64,000 nucleotides of DNA. Origin: Fusarium oxysporum f. sp. lycopersici 4287 (Eukaryota; Ascomycota; Sordariomycetes; Hypocreales; Nectriaceae). The stretch lies in assembly GCF_000149955.1 (NCBI RefSeq), contig NC_030995.1, positions 2,423,413 to 2,487,412 of the forward strand, written 5' to 3'. This document shows, in pieces, positions 22,191-34,400 of this stretch; position 1 is the stretch's first letter, and every line of letters starts with the position of its first letter. A program made the translations under genes and the position numbers. The notes beneath the pieces are model-generated. The model ran no database searches. It was not told the DNA's origin and saw only the letters and a program-made list of their open reading frames with translations.

Positions 22191-22624
22191 CACAGATGAC
22201 TAACAGTGATAACAAACCTAGCTGCCAAACCCTTATATTCCAAAAGTTACAGTATTACTACCACAATCAAACAAGAGTGGTGTAGTAGGCACCAACCACG
22301 ATAGCAGACATTCTGAACCTAAATGTCTAGAGTCCACCCTTACAATCCCCCCTTTCCCTGACTACAACCACGAAAGGAAGAACAAGGATAACTGTAATCA
22401 AGAAAGAACAGAGATAACAGTAACTAAAACGAGAAAAGAAAAAGACAAAACAAGAAAACAAGAAAAGAAAAGCCTACTACACCACTCATCATTTTTTGCC
22501 AATTATATATAATACATCACAAGAGATCTTTATGGCTATAAGTGTCTATTATAAAGTGCCTGGCTACTCGTTCTCAAAAGTATTAACCAACGTCCCGATA
22601 TGTGGTAGGATCTCAACCCTGAAC
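22191..22624. repeat. Divergent repeat copy B, overlapping the FAH gene 3' end
   Basis: Partner of 21447-21928. Its right end lies inside the intact FAH-family coding sequence (22564 onward), so the duplicated unit is the gene's 3' end plus downstream sequence. Confidence 0.65.
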
Positions 22625-23690
22625 TCATCGCCATGGGAAAGAGTCTCTTTGGGCTTTCGGCCCATGCCTACGCCGGCTGGTGTACCAGTGATTATGACGG
22701 TGCCGGCGGGGAGGGTTGTGCCTTGAGATAAAAAGCTGACCAGCTTGGGAACGCTGAAGATGAGATCGCTAGGCAATGTCAGTTTATGAACTCTTGGAAG
22801 AAGGGAAGATGGTACGTACTCCAATGAGCAGTCCTGCAGGACCTTGCCGTTCTTCAGACCCCGAATATGCAGTTTGGAGGGATCTGGAATCTCCGAGGTC
22901 GACACCAGAGTCGGACCTATCACTGATTAGCATTTTGTCGCCACGTTCCGTCACGAGACATTACCAATTGGGCAAGCTCCATCAAAGCCTTTAGAGAAAC
23001 ACCACTGAGACTGGTTCAGTTGAGACACACGACTCGAGACATCATTCGCTGCTGTGAAGCCTAGGACGTAGTCCATGGCGTTCTCTTCAGAAACATTCTT
23101 GGCTGCTTTGCCAATGACGACCGCCAATTCAGACTCGTAGTCACCGCTTCCGTCATTTTGAGTGATCTTGGGGAGGAGAGTAGGAGCTGGCCACGGGTCA
23201 CCAAGCGCTGTGTTGGGCTTGCTGCGATAAATATTAGAACAGTGTTTATGAGGAGCTGGTAGGAGACGTACAGGAACAGCGTGGGGATTGTTGGGATGTC
23301 CATGTTGACCTCCTTCGCATGCTGAACGTACTGCAGACAATCAGTTCCCAGTCTCATTCACTTCATTAAATGAATGTCCTTACGTTCAATCCGATACATC
23401 GAATAGTTCCAACCTCCTCCTGCGCCAAAGGTGACAAGAGTCGCTCAACGGATTCCGTGCGATCAGTACGCGAACCAGGCGATAAGACCGACCGCCCTGA
23501 AAAGACGTTGACAGAAATATCTTTTCCTTCACGAGATGCCAAGCCGACATCGAGAGAAGCCTGTACTGGCTCTCCGATCAAGATGCTTGAAGGCGCTGAT
23601 TTAGGAACGAAGCGCACAAGGCCTGTCTCATCGTTAGCAGTAATCACGGTAGGATGGGATCCACTTACGCTTGAATGCAGAAGAAGCCAT
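22564..23690 (-). CDS. Fumarylacetoacetate hydrolase (FAH) family protein
   Basis: About 290 aa in several exons, starting MASSAFK then LVRFVPKSAPSS after an intron. The FAH fold catalyses C-C bond hydrolysis or isomerisation of keto-acids from aromatic breakdown. Family hallmarks are visible in order: GLNYVQHAKE, a metal-site segment DGSGDYESELAVVIGK, the DYVLGFTAANDVSSR segment, QWCFSKGFDGACPIGP, and the C-terminal TVIITGTPAGVGMGRKP. It is closer to fumarylpyruvate/2-oxo-heptenedioate-type members than to tyrosine-pathway FAH, judging by its short length. No targeting signal is evident. It diverges from the DUF3500 gene across 409 bp. Confidence 0.85.
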
Positions 23691-24099
23691 CGTGAATAGT
23701 CTGCTATTGCTTGAAAGGCCTTCTCGAATGATGCGGGAACTTCTCCCGCTATTGCTTACTAGTTCGGCTTGTAGATCTTCGCGAAGAGATGCCCTGATCT
23801 AGAGCTGAGCTATTATCTGCCGATCTCCTGTATCGGAGCCCCGGATATCCCGCTCACCACTCCAACCCCGCATTTGGTGATGCAACGGAAAACCCGCACT
23901 GGCGGAGCAAGCCAATCAACAACTACCGATTTTGCAGTCGTCGTAAGAAAGACGGATATTAGAAGCCAGAAACGTATGATACATCCGTTGTATTTTGAGG
24001 GGATCGCGTCATTACAAATTGATCTTAACATTGACGCTCCAGCTTTGTACGCACTGAGACCCGCACTGGATTTCGCTGTCACGAACGCTCTCATCAATC
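23691..24099. promoter_or_regulatory. Divergent promoter, FAH-family / DUF3500 pair
   Basis: A 409-bp region between two start codons facing away from each other, so the two genes may share regulation. It contains GCCCCGGATATCCCG near 23838; no known operator was recognised. Confidence 0.5.
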
Positions 24100-25432
24100 A
24101 TGACTTCTCAATCGGGCTCCGATGGGGCCTTTCGCCAGTACCTCCCCGACCTAAACCAGCCGCGCTTCCAGAATATGAAGAAGCAGGATTCTTATGAATA
24201 CGCTGATATTTTTAAGAAAGAGGGCCAACCGCCTTGGCTTCACGGATTATACCTACACTGGCGCAATTTGTTCCAAGAGCCTTACAAGGGCATCACAAAT
24301 GACGGTATGCGATTCCCTCTGCTGATATGAGCTTGACATGGAAATCGACTAATGTAGCCTAGGTGTTGTTAGGGACGGCCTATTCGAGCTTCAAGATGAC
24401 GGTATACCCATTGACACTATCGTCGAGGCCGCAGATAACCTCTGCGCCAACCTCAGCCAGGATCAGAAGCTCAAGACATGCTATCACATCGACAGCCCTG
24501 AATGGCGCTCATGGTCAAATCCCGAGTTTCTCCTCAGCGACAAAGGAATCCGTCTCGATGAACTATCAAACGAGTTGAGGTCAAAGGCGCTTAAAGTTCT
24601 GGAACTCACGCTCTCGCCAGAAGGTTACCAAAAGGCCCTCGGCGCCATGCGAGTAAATCACTTCCTAGGCGAACTGGTTGAGACACCTGCCATCATGAAC
24701 GAATTCTCCTACAATTTTGTTCTCTTCGGTGAACCGTCAACGACTCGGCCTTGGGGTTACTCATTCTACGGACATCATCTGTGTCTGAACATCTTTCTGT
24801 ACAAGACTCAGATTGTGGTGTCGCCGTGGTTCACTGGCGCCGAGCCTAATCTCATTGATGATGGACCTTACAAGGGTACACGAATTCTGGACAAGGAAGA
24901 AACTCTCGGATTGCGTCTGATGCAGAGTCTTTCACCAGAGCAGCAAAAAGCATCACAAGTGTATAAACTTATGAAAGACCCTGCGATGCCTCATGGACGA
25001 TGGAATCATGATGATCAACGGCATCTCTGCGGTGCTTACCGCGACAACAGGATCGTTCCATACGAAGGAATTCTCGTGTCCGATATGTCAACCGAGCAGC
25101 AGGATTACATCGTCGGCATCGCAAATGAATTCTTTCTTTATTTACCCGATAAGGCGAGAAAGCTGCGCCTGGAACTGCTGAAGAAGTGGTTCCACGAGAC
25201 GTACTGGTGCTGGATCGGAGGGTACGGTGATAATGATCCGTTTTACTATCGGATCCAGAGTCCGGTTGTAATTTTTGAGTTTGATCACCATTCAGGCGTG
25301 TTTCTGAATAACAAGGAACCTGCCAAGTTCCATATCCATACGCTCATGAGGACACCGAATCGAGGAGATTACGGTATGGCGCTGAGGCTGTTAATACCGG
25401 GGATTAAGCAAGAATTTCTTTGGGAGGGTTAG
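24100..25432 (+). CDS. DUF3500 family protein
   Basis: Two exons (24100-24304, 24363-25432), 424 aa. It carries the DUF3500 signature near the C-terminus: IQSPVVIFEFDHHSGVFL, then FHIHTLMRTPNRGDYGMAL. Earlier segments include WGYSFYGHHLCLNIFLY and WSNPEFLLSDKGIRLDEL. Histidine and acidic residues in the HHxG and HIHT motifs suggest metal binding, but the family's reaction is unknown to me. There is no signal peptide. It is transcribed divergently from the FAH-family gene, which suggests a shared catabolic role; that is inference only. Confidence 0.85.
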
Positions 25433-26121
25433 TCATCGAAGATGGGAGTGTCTCAATAGTAGAGCTGTCAGTATCTCATCAGAGTAGTAGTGTTAAACGT
25501 GGCGTTGATTTGGGCGAGCTGAGACTAGGCAATGAGACCCGATTTCGAGCGTGATAAGCAGCCTGCAGCTCTCGACAATTCTGTCATATTTATGCGCAGT
25601 AAATTGTACCGTGACTATCCCAAGAATAAGGTTGATGTTGAGCGGGGTCTATGAAATTGTGGCTAGCTGAGGCTTGCCGTCATGCAGTGAGATTTCTGCA
25701 GAGTCCGAGCGGAGATACTACCGGGTGAGTGTTTTAGGAATAGGGCTGGTCAGCTGTGAGCTGAAGCATACTCTATTGACCAATTCTATAAGAGTAGCTC
25801 CTGGATTACCGACCTATTGTGCCCAGTTGCAGATATTGGAAGGCCTCAGTTTTGTTGTAACCAGCACTTCAAGTCTCTTATTCAACAGGCTTCAGGGCTC
25901 AGCCTTCACCGAGATTCTACACATTCTTACAGAATGAGAGCTGAAACTCGCCGCAAGGAAGTGATCGGCATGGCCCAGCTGATCTCTGAATATATGTATA
26001 TATCATTCAAGCAGGTTGCAAAAGGTATAAAGGCTAGCTGTTGTCCTCTCCCTTATCGACAAACAAGCACTTCATCACAACAATAACAATTTACTCGAAT
26101 CGACCCCCGAAAACCATCAAG
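25433..26121. other. Intergenic, no gene seen
   Basis: Upstream region of the lectin gene. Short overlapping frames only. The last ~60 bases are C/A-rich with CAACAACAAT-like sequence, typical of a fungal 5' leader. Confidence 0.45.
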
Positions 26122-26832
26122 ATGTCCATGATTAGTGCCCACGATCTCGAAGGCAAGACTGTAGCCTTTGTCAACTTCGCAACCGGCACCGCCATCGATC
26201 TCAAAGATGGTATGATCCTCTTCACACTCTACACCCACCTCTGACCCCAGACTTAGGCTTTACCAGCCCTCCTGATGGCACTCCCTGCATCGGATGGCAA
26301 GCCCATCTGAACGAGAACCAGCAATGGAAGTGCGTCAAGTATCAGCACGGTCCTGATGATCAGCCCCAGTTCAGGCTTCAGAACATCAGGGCTTCTGGAC
26401 GTAAGTACCTTTACTAACCCACGTGAAGGGTACGATACTGAACCTTGAAAAGGAGCTATGGATATCTACAATGGAGGAACATCTGACGGCACTGAGATCG
26501 TAGGCTGGCAGTACAGCGGTTTCGGGGGTCATCAGCTTTGGTGCATTCGTCCTGTTGGATGCTTCCCTGCTCATGGGACTATTGTGAAGTATGTCAAGGT
26601 CTCCAGGAGGGTGGCATTGTACTGACTAGAGTTGTAGGATTGAGAATATCCCGGCTGGAACTTTTGTTACGCTCCAGGGCGGCAGCGCTCAGTACGGGTG
26701 AGTAGTCCTTTGTTTGAACAAGTTGGAAAACATCACTGATGATAATGCCTTTCAAGTACTCGTATTGTTGGGTCGCACGGATCCCTCAACGATCTCCGTA
26801 CTGACCAGCTTTGGATTTTGAAGTTGATCTGA
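26122..26832 (+). CDS. Ricin-B-type beta-trefoil lectin, 167 aa
   Basis: Five exons (26122-26209, 26257-26400, 26453-26588, 26638-26697, 26757-26832), all in phase. The protein shows the ricin-B pattern of repeated QxW-type motifs: GWQAHLNENQQWKC, GWQYSGFGGHQLWC and LRTDQLWILKLI, one per trefoil lobe. There is no signal peptide and no catalytic domain, so it is a stand-alone cytosolic carbohydrate-binding protein. Similar fungal lectins are often defence or storage lectins; the ligand here is unknown. Splitting a small domain into five exons is notable. Confidence 0.85.
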
Positions 26833-27020
26833 GGACGAGCATCACATGAAGTGACCGCAGGTACACGGAGAAAGGGTCCAGGGGAAGCAAAAGCGATGGA
26901 GAATAGTTATACTGAACAGAGACGCTTGAGGCGGTCAGAAACTATGTAGTCAATGAAATATATACCATCAGACTCTTTGGACCTGAGAATACACCGTCCA
27001 TAGACTATAGCTTGTTGGGC

Positions 27021-29110
27021 TCAGCAGCTGAAGGCATCAACTTCTAACTCAAATATAGCCCCGTCCGTCTTTCCAAGGCTCACCACAGCTGCATGAGTAT
27101 CATCGCAAAGACCAGCTGGACCACAAACAACAACCCCGATTCTCTTCCAACCTGCCTCGACCTCCTGGTGTAGAAGCGCTTTAACATCCAACCGTTCAGC
27201 ACTCAACACGACCTTATCTGCCACCTCTCTTAGTGCTGGCTCCAGATCTTGCAAGACGACTCCTTCAGACTCCACGCCAGCTTCACGTTCATATGTGCTC
27301 GGGCTCAGGAGAGGAGACCAGTTATACCAATGCCACCACCAATGAGGAGTACTTAGTCGCACTTGAGCACATCACGACTAAGTTTACCGCGATAAGGCCC
27401 CTCAAGCAGCACAGGAAGGCTTGGGCGTTTTCGTAACAGACTCGTTGTGCCACTGTGCTTTTTGATGTAGAGGGAGATGCTATCAGTGCCTGTAAAGCTC
27501 TGTGCTATGGCGACTTGAGGGATCTTTTAGCTCATCTCGACGTCACCCGAATCCGACGATTCTGCTGCAAACGCCTCCTGTAGTAAGGCAGTATTGGTGA
27601 TTGAGAAAGGATAATTCTGCCATGGGCGAAAGGGCTGCAGTGTAGGGAAGTCGATGTAGGCATGGTAACCTGGGGTGGATAGCCATCTGACACCAGAGAT
27701 ATCCAGGCGGACGATTTCATCAGACAGCTCGACGACACTGGCTCGACGGACGCCGTTCTTCGCAACGCGTAGGACGCGAAAGAGCCGATCAAAGAACCAT
27801 ACGGCGCATACCATGTATATCCATAATTCGTAAACTCCAGAGAATGGCTTCCAGAAGTAGATATGGTACCAACAGCCAAAGATAACAAAAACGGCGAGGA
27901 CAATATGTAGGATGAGGAATGCTTCATATGAAGCACGGCGAAACCAAAGAACGCTCTGGACCAGAAGGAGTACTAGACATAGTGTTCCAATAATACCCCA
28001 GATCCAATAAGGCTTGTGTACGTCCGTGTAGTACGTCCCGAGCCTGATGTAAGCGGCGAGGACTGTGATGGAGTGGACGATCGCATGAAGGGCGCAAAGG
28101 CGAGCTACCCAGCGGTGGAGGACCAAAAAGGTCGAGAACGGCCAATCGGTGATCCATAAAAGGATATTGTTGCGCGAAGAGAACACCACGGTGAGTGGTA
28201 GCAGGGCAAACGAGATATGGCGTGTTCGATAGCCGACGTATGCTAGTAGCTCGGCTGACTTGGTGAGCCCTAGGGATGGGGGTATGCGAAGTTCTTGTAC
28301 GAAGCAGCGCCGAGGATGATATTGAGGATGAAAAACATGGCGATCCAAAGCCCTTGACCGATCGTTGGCGCGTTACCAAGAAGGTACGGAAGAGGGCGTA
28401 TGTTGTAGCCTCGAAAGGTTGATGGGTAGATGAGATATGGCCTGATCTTATGTATGGCTCGGTTCATGAAGGGAAGGTAGCCAAGAGCTGAGAAGAAGAC
28501 TGGTGTTGCTACACCAATTGAGATCAAAATAATCCTAAGGGTTTATGTCATAAGTCGACGCCATAGACTGGGCATACAATGATCAGACTTACACGTAGGT
28601 GGATTGAACAGCCTCCTCCCAGTCAAAGAAGACATTGAAGTCATACTGATACTAATAATCAGCATTTGCGATGAGCGCCGTGTAGTTCAACGTATCGCCC
28701 GCGATATACGTCCTCTTCGGAGGCGCTGTCACATTCGCAAGCGCAGCACCATAGGTCCATTCAGCAGACACAGTCTTGTCCCCAGTAGCTTGGCCAGACC
28801 AGTATGATTCAAGTTTCGAGGGTGAGACATCTGCGCAGCGAGTGCTGAGGCAGTATGCGAGAGTGCGTAGAAAGTCGCTGTTGGTTGCGATGCAGGGCGC
28901 TAGTGGTGAGCCGCTATGTGAGTGTTCGTTTGTGCCCATGCTACCGTGGGCCATTGATGGACAGTCAAGAGGTGCGTTGCCGATTACGGCCCGACAGGCG
29001 TAGGCGCAGGGAGGATCATACCACGACTGGCCATAGCCCATGAGGCCTGTCTTGTAGGCATTGGCACTGCTCGCCAGCAATGACAGCAGAGCTACAAGAA
29101 GAATTCTCAT
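27021..29110 (-). pseudogene. Ferric reductase (FRE family), inactivated
   Basis: The start MRILLVALLSLLASSANA is a signal peptide. A Cys-rich outer domain (YDPPCAYACRAVIGNAPLDC) is followed by the ferric-reductase membrane domain (RNNILLWITDWPFSTF, LHRWVARLCALHAIVHS), FAD-site PWQNYPFSIT, NADPH-site VLLIGGGIGITGLLS and the C-terminal VVVCGPAGLCDD. The frame is broken repeatedly: TAG after IANADY (near 28653), a one-base frameshift at the CCCCC run near 28280, TAA after GDVEMS (near 27529), TAA after LKCD and TGA after ITGLLS (27300-27370), then another frameshift. The family residues continue in frame across each stop. All stops can arise by single C-to-T changes (CAG, CAA, CGA). The gene can no longer encode a plasma-membrane iron reductase. 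Confidence 0.85.
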
Positions 29111-29761
29111 CTTGGTAATTGTCAATAGGTAGAAGTTGGCAGTGCAACTTGAACTTGCGAAAAATACGGGAAGCGAAAACTTTGTAGGGGTGAGCTGGTG
29201 TTGCATGCCTATCACCTCTGCGAGGCGACATGCCGCCAATAGATCGCTTACAGTTAGCAAAAGCAATAAAGCATTCAATATCATCAGAGAGTTGAAGGGT
29301 TTATGCGCAAATCAACTCATCTAGTCAAGTCATCTTCAATGCCAAGGCCCAATTTACTGATACCCATGCTAAGAGGGTCGAAATATGCGCAAACTTGCCC
29401 ATGGCGTTAAACGAAGTAGCCTCCTTGTAGCCACTGGACGAACCGCATCGCAGTGATTACATGCAATGCAACCTCAGAATCCTAATCGGCTCTTTTTCAA
29501 AGGTGAAACACAATTTAAGCACTATAGGCTTCAATCCATGAGCTCCGTCGCCACCAAGGATAGCCAGTCAAGTGATCTGTACGTAGGTTAAAAAGCCCCA
29601 TGGAAGGGCATCAAATATGATTATCGCGTGCATGAGCCCCTAGAAAGTTGAAAATTGATAGTGGAATGTGTTTATAGTCAATTGAGCTTCATGGTGAAGT
29701 CTTGCTATACTACACGTAGAAAGTAAAACTCTGCCAAGGATAACCTATCCCGCCTGCCCTA
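29111..29761. other. Intergenic, no gene seen
   Basis: 650 bp between the dead reductase and the sugar transporter 3' end. It marks the left edge of the candidate flavonol cluster. Nothing recognisable. Confidence 0.45.
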
Positions 29762-31456
29762 TCAATCGCTCTTGTAATGCTCGAAATGACGAGCAGGAAT
29801 CTTCTTCTCAAACATGATATCGAGCTCATGGAATGTCCTGCCCTTAGTACCTGGAACATCAAAGTAGACAGCCAGCATCATCAACAGTGTCATACCAAGG
29901 AAGACCCAACCGATATGACCGCCCATATTACCTTCATCCTTGTTGAACATGTACGGCAGCACAGTAACCCAAACAGTGCTGGTGATGGCCTGGAATCCGA
30001 AAGCGATACCTTGAGATTTGGCTCGCAGCCTGGAAGCAGACACTTCACCAGCCACAGCGAGACTGGAACCAATGGCTGGACCGTAAGCAAGAGAGAGGAA
30101 TTGCATCACGATACCGATAGCCAACAGAGTCTTCTCGGACTGGGGACAGGCAGCTGCAACGCCCATGATCAGATAGATGAGAGCGCAGATGGTCATGCCG
30201 ACGAACATCAATGGTCGATGTCGAAAGAGAGTCATCATGTAGATGTTGACCAATGAGGACAGGATAGAAACACCAAGACCGATCTGCATAATCTTGATGA
30301 TCAAGCCACTACTCAAACCGGTCTGGCTGAGAAAGTACGGAGCGTTGGATGACAAGCTCGAACCAACAATCTGGGGCATGTACATGCAGATCAGAATAAT
30401 CCTTGTACGGCGCCAATTGCTACCCTTGAAGCACTCTAGGAATGAAGCTTTCTCAGAAGATATCAGGCGCTCAGCTTCGACAGTCTCTTCCATGTGTCGG
30501 ATGCGAGCATCGAGATCTTCATCTTTGGAGCAGAGTTTGGCGAGGTGCTTCAGAGCAAGATCGCGCTTGTTCTTCATGATGAGATAGTATGGAGACTCGG
30601 GGAGGAATGGGAGACCGAGGGCGAGGATTCCGGGGAAGACCCATGCAGCGGCGAATACGACTCGGAATGCGGATTCGTTCATGATCGTGACGCGAGCGTA
30701 GGTTGTGGATATGGCGATGAGGAAACCGACGTTCTGGAGATACGTTAGCACAGTCACCCAAGCTGCCAGTCAACGGGGACATACCATCATAAGAATGTTG
30801 AGAGACAACGCAATACCACGCAAAGGCAGCGGCGTAACCTCAGAGACATAAGTCTGCGTGGTAGACTGGAACGCACCAACGGCAAAACCAGAGATGATCT
30901 TTGCCCCCATGAATTGAGCAGGTGTTTCAGCCAGATAAGCCAAAGTGATACCACAAGAAACGATTATGATGCCAGCGAGGAAGACGGCGCGTCGGCCGAG
31001 TTTGTCTTGGACGAAGCCGGCGGAGAGGGAACCGAAGAGCTGCATGATGTTGTAGGTGGCGTTCCAGAGGGATTGCCAGTATGCTGGGATGATGAGGTTG
31101 CCGTCGACGAGGCTGGCGAACTTCATCCTATACTCGTGTTAGTATGATCGATGGATGGTGATAGAGATTGAACTTACTGGAAAGCTGGGAGAGCGAGACA
31201 GACGGCCAGAGCAAGGTTCTCGTAGCCAACAAGAGTAGCTCCCACTGTTTCACCAAGTCAGTACTCATCCACCGACATCCCCAACAATTGCTATAAACTC
31301 ACGGTTTGCATAAAGAGCCCAAAGAATGGCCTTTGGGTTCTTCTTCGCACATTCCCAAGTCGTCATCTCATGATCCCTCACAGCAACAGCATCCTCAGCA
31401 TGAGCAACCTCAACCTTCTCAAGCCTCGCATCATTGTCAAAATCTTGCTGTGTCAT
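29762..31456 (-). CDS. MFS sugar/glycoside transporter (sugar porter family)
   Basis: Four exons (31303-31456, 31178-31244, 30785-31127, 29762-30733), 511 aa, all in phase. Twelve-helix sugar-porter protein of the plasma membrane. Motifs are QDKLGRRAVFLAG after helix 2, LPESPYYLIMK before the central loop, RLRAKSQGIAFG after the loop, and PGTKGRTFHELDIMFE at the end (the PETKGRT motif). The N-terminal cytosolic tail (MTQQDFDNDARLEKVEVAHA) and general form recall alpha-glucoside/oligosaccharide proton symporters rather than short hexose carriers. It is divergent from the rhamnosidase across 417 bp, so the likely substrate is a rhamnose-containing glycoside or released sugar (inference). Confidence 0.85.
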
Positions 31457-31873
31457 CTTGACAGTAAGAGAAAAGAAAGAAGTGGTGATGTTGAATTGTC
31501 CACTGTAGAGTTGTGGATGTTGAGATGAGAATACGAAAAACCGTGGACTGAGGCGCCCCCTTTAATATGGCGAACTGGGGATGTAACCTGGTTGGAGATT
31601 TCGCATCTGAGATTGCCCTTAGTGAGGTCTGGACTCTTCTTGTGCGGGGTCCCCGCGATCTGGAGACAGGTCGGGTTTTCCGGGGTGGACTAGGATGTCC
31701 CGATTATGGTCGGTCATCGGGGTAATTGTGAACGCTCGCTGTATCAAAAACCGAATGAAACACGCAGACTTTTCTTGTTTAAGCTTCTATAAGCTTAAGG
31801 TGACCTCTATCAAGCAATTGTGCGCCCTGGATAAACTTGCAGCGACATCAGAATCCTTGTCCGGCGGGCCAAC
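31457..31873. promoter_or_regulatory. Divergent promoter with GCGGGGTCCCCGC palindrome
   Basis: Between the transporter and rhamnosidase starts. GCGGGGTCCCCGC at 31644-31656 is palindromic around a single central base. It is followed at 31656-31667 by CGATCTGGAGAC, found inverted upstream of the cluster regulator (42540-42551). Related GGGGTC sites lie in the two other divergent promoters of this block. Candidate site for the cluster's Zn2Cys6 protein. Confidence 0.5.
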
Positions 31874-34400
31874 ATGGAGAATTCATGGGAGACCCGAAAT
31901 ACACCCAAGTTCGTCACCCCAAAACGAATCTTGCGAACTTCGGGAAATGTGATAAACGGGAAAGAAATATGGTCTTTTACCTTGAGCAATGGTGACTTCG
32001 ACAACAAGGCTGAAGTCATCTTTGACTACGGTCGCTGTGAGGGCGGTTTCCCCGTCTTCACCATTGCGTCTACGTCAGCCCCCGAAGGACACCAACAAGT
32101 CGCGTTCCAGGTCACCTACAGCGAGACTATACAGGGAATCGACAATGAGAATGGTACAGTTACTTTCCGCTACGTAGCTACTAGTGTGCCAATGCTAACT
32201 GTTACAGGCGATGGCCCATTCTTCTTATTCTCCAACGCGATGGACAGCTATCGAGTCTGCCAACACCACGCCACTGTCACCAATAATACTCAAACTGTGA
32301 AGCCTCGATTCACTCAGGCATCCCAGAGGTATCAAAAGATTACCTTGATCGACTCAAGCACGAGCATCGTCTTCTCCAAGGTCGGCTTCCAAGCCGTGCG
32401 CCCTGATGCTCCAGTGAAAGCCAACTTCCACTGTTCTGACGAAACCATCAATCGCATCTGGAGAGATGGTGTTCGAACTGTTGACTTGTGCACCGTTGCT
32501 CGTGAAGAGACTGTTCCAGCCTGGGACGTTACTGATGAAGGCACTCGTGTTTACGGAAGCCATTGGGCTCCTTGTCGACAGGGCACGAGATGGTCGGACT
32601 ACAAAGTCAGATTCAAGACCAAGATTGAAGAGCATGGCGCGAGCTGGGCAGTCCGGATGATCACCAACGGCCTGATATTCTGCTTGGATACCAGGAGCAG
32701 AACGTTGACGGCTGTTGAGGGACTGTCGAACAAGTCATGCATCCTGCCCTCGTTCGAGAAAGGGTCATGGCAGCTGCCAGAGGCTCTGGACCTATCGGGA
32801 TGGTTGATCATCGAGACAGTCTCAGTCGAAGATCACGTTACAGTCACTATTGAAGGCCATGAGGTTGCTACTGTAAGAGACATCTATGTGAAGGCGATGC
32901 TTGGAAACAGCCTTGTTAATACCGGATCTGTGGCGTTTGGTGGACCACCTGGTTGGGTTGCGCTCTACCGCGATCTATCAGTCACGGATCTCGGTGGCCT
33001 AGCTCTCTACGAGAACTCCCTGTTGCATGCTGAAGCTGAGCGGACATACGGCGACTTTCAGGTCGGAACCAACAAACTCGCATGTATCATCGACGGTGCG
33101 AAGCGAGACAGAGCTTCTTTTGGCGGTGATGCCTTCGTCACCGGTCGGTCGATTGCATACTCCACTGCTGACTTCGAGGTATGGAAAGGAACGATCCAGC
33201 TTCTGCTCAGTCATCAGACCAAGGACGGATATCTTGGCAACCTGTGTCCTATCCAAGCTCCAGAGCACGATGGTGTAGATGATCCGCCATACTATGGCCA
33301 CTACTCTCTGATATATGCACTACTACTGGTCGTCTCAATCAAGGACTACTGGCTGCACTCGGGTGATTGGTCTCTCGTGAAGAAGTCATACGGCCAACTT
33401 CAACGACAGATGGAGTTTACCAAGGGGTTCTTGAACTCTGATGGGTTGGTGCAAGCACCGCCGTATCTCTCAAGTATGTTCTATTCCGGCATGTTGCTTT
33501 TTCATTTACTAACAGTGAACAGTGACGTGGTTCCCCATGGGCGGGCCTGTTTTCGGTGTTTCAACGGGTGTGAACCTTGCATATTTGGATGCCCTGAACG
33601 CCATGGCATCAATGTCTCCCGACAGCAAGACTGCGTCTGAGTATTCCCATCAAGCAGCGAATCTAAAGCAGGCGTTGATCCATATGCTCTGGAATAACGA
33701 GCAAGGCACCGTGCGACCTGCTCTGTCTCTAGACCCTGATGGAGTCTCCCAAGACGCCAACGCCTACGCAGCCACCTTGGGTGTATCCACAGATCATCCA
33801 AAAGTGGTAGAAGGCATTTTTCCAGCCAGTGAATCCTTACCATTCGCATTCCGCGGTCTTGACAAATGGGATAAATTTGCTTTGACCAGTCCCTACGCAT
33901 CTGGGTTTGCACTAGAAGCTCTCTTGGCCAAGAATGAAGGCATTAAGGCAAGAGAGCTATTATCCCAGGTATGGGGCGTCATGGCAGACCAAGATAGTCC
34001 AAACTACTCTGGTGCTCACTGGGAAGCTATGAAGACTGACGGTTCACCTTTTAATCATGATGTATCGCTGGCTCATGGATGGTCTTCGTGGCCAGTCTTT
34101 CTGCTACCAAGATATCTTGCTGGTGTTTATCCTCTTGAGGCGGGCTGGAAGAGAATTGGCGTCGAGCCTGTTCTTGCAGGTTTAGAAGCGGTGAAATATT
34201 CACTTGAGACACCCCAAGGTCATCTCTCCGTTGTAGTGCATATCAATGAAGAGGGGGGCAAAGGTAGTGTCAAGATCGTGGTGCCTCAGGGTAGTACAGC
34301 CGTAGTCAGGCCCCCGAAGAGTTGGGTTTTGGAGAATGATGCTGTCATTCAAGGCTCTGGGACAGAAGTATCCGTAAAGCTGTCAAAGTACGGTTTATAG
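31874..34400 (+). CDS. Alpha-L-rhamnosidase-like glycoside hydrolase (GH78-like)
   Basis: Three exons (31874-32153, 32208-33473, 33523-34400), 807 aa, all in phase. Likely removes terminal alpha-L-rhamnose from glycosides. The N-terminal beta-rich part is followed by a concanavalin-like insert (residues about 225-380, from GTRWSDYKVRF). The (alpha/alpha)6 catalytic region begins at IIDGAKRDRASFGGD, the acidic motif of this family. Later come SHQTKDGYLGNLCPIQ, MTWFPMGGPVFGVSTGVNLAYLDAL, GAHWEAM and HGWSSWPVFLLPRYLAGVYP, then a C-terminal beta domain. There is no signal peptide at MENSWETRNTPKF, so the enzyme is predicted intracellular, unlike many fungal rhamnosidases. The next gene, on the same strand, is a GH3 enzyme. 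Assignment to GH78 rather than GH106-like is by motif memory. Confidence 0.8.
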
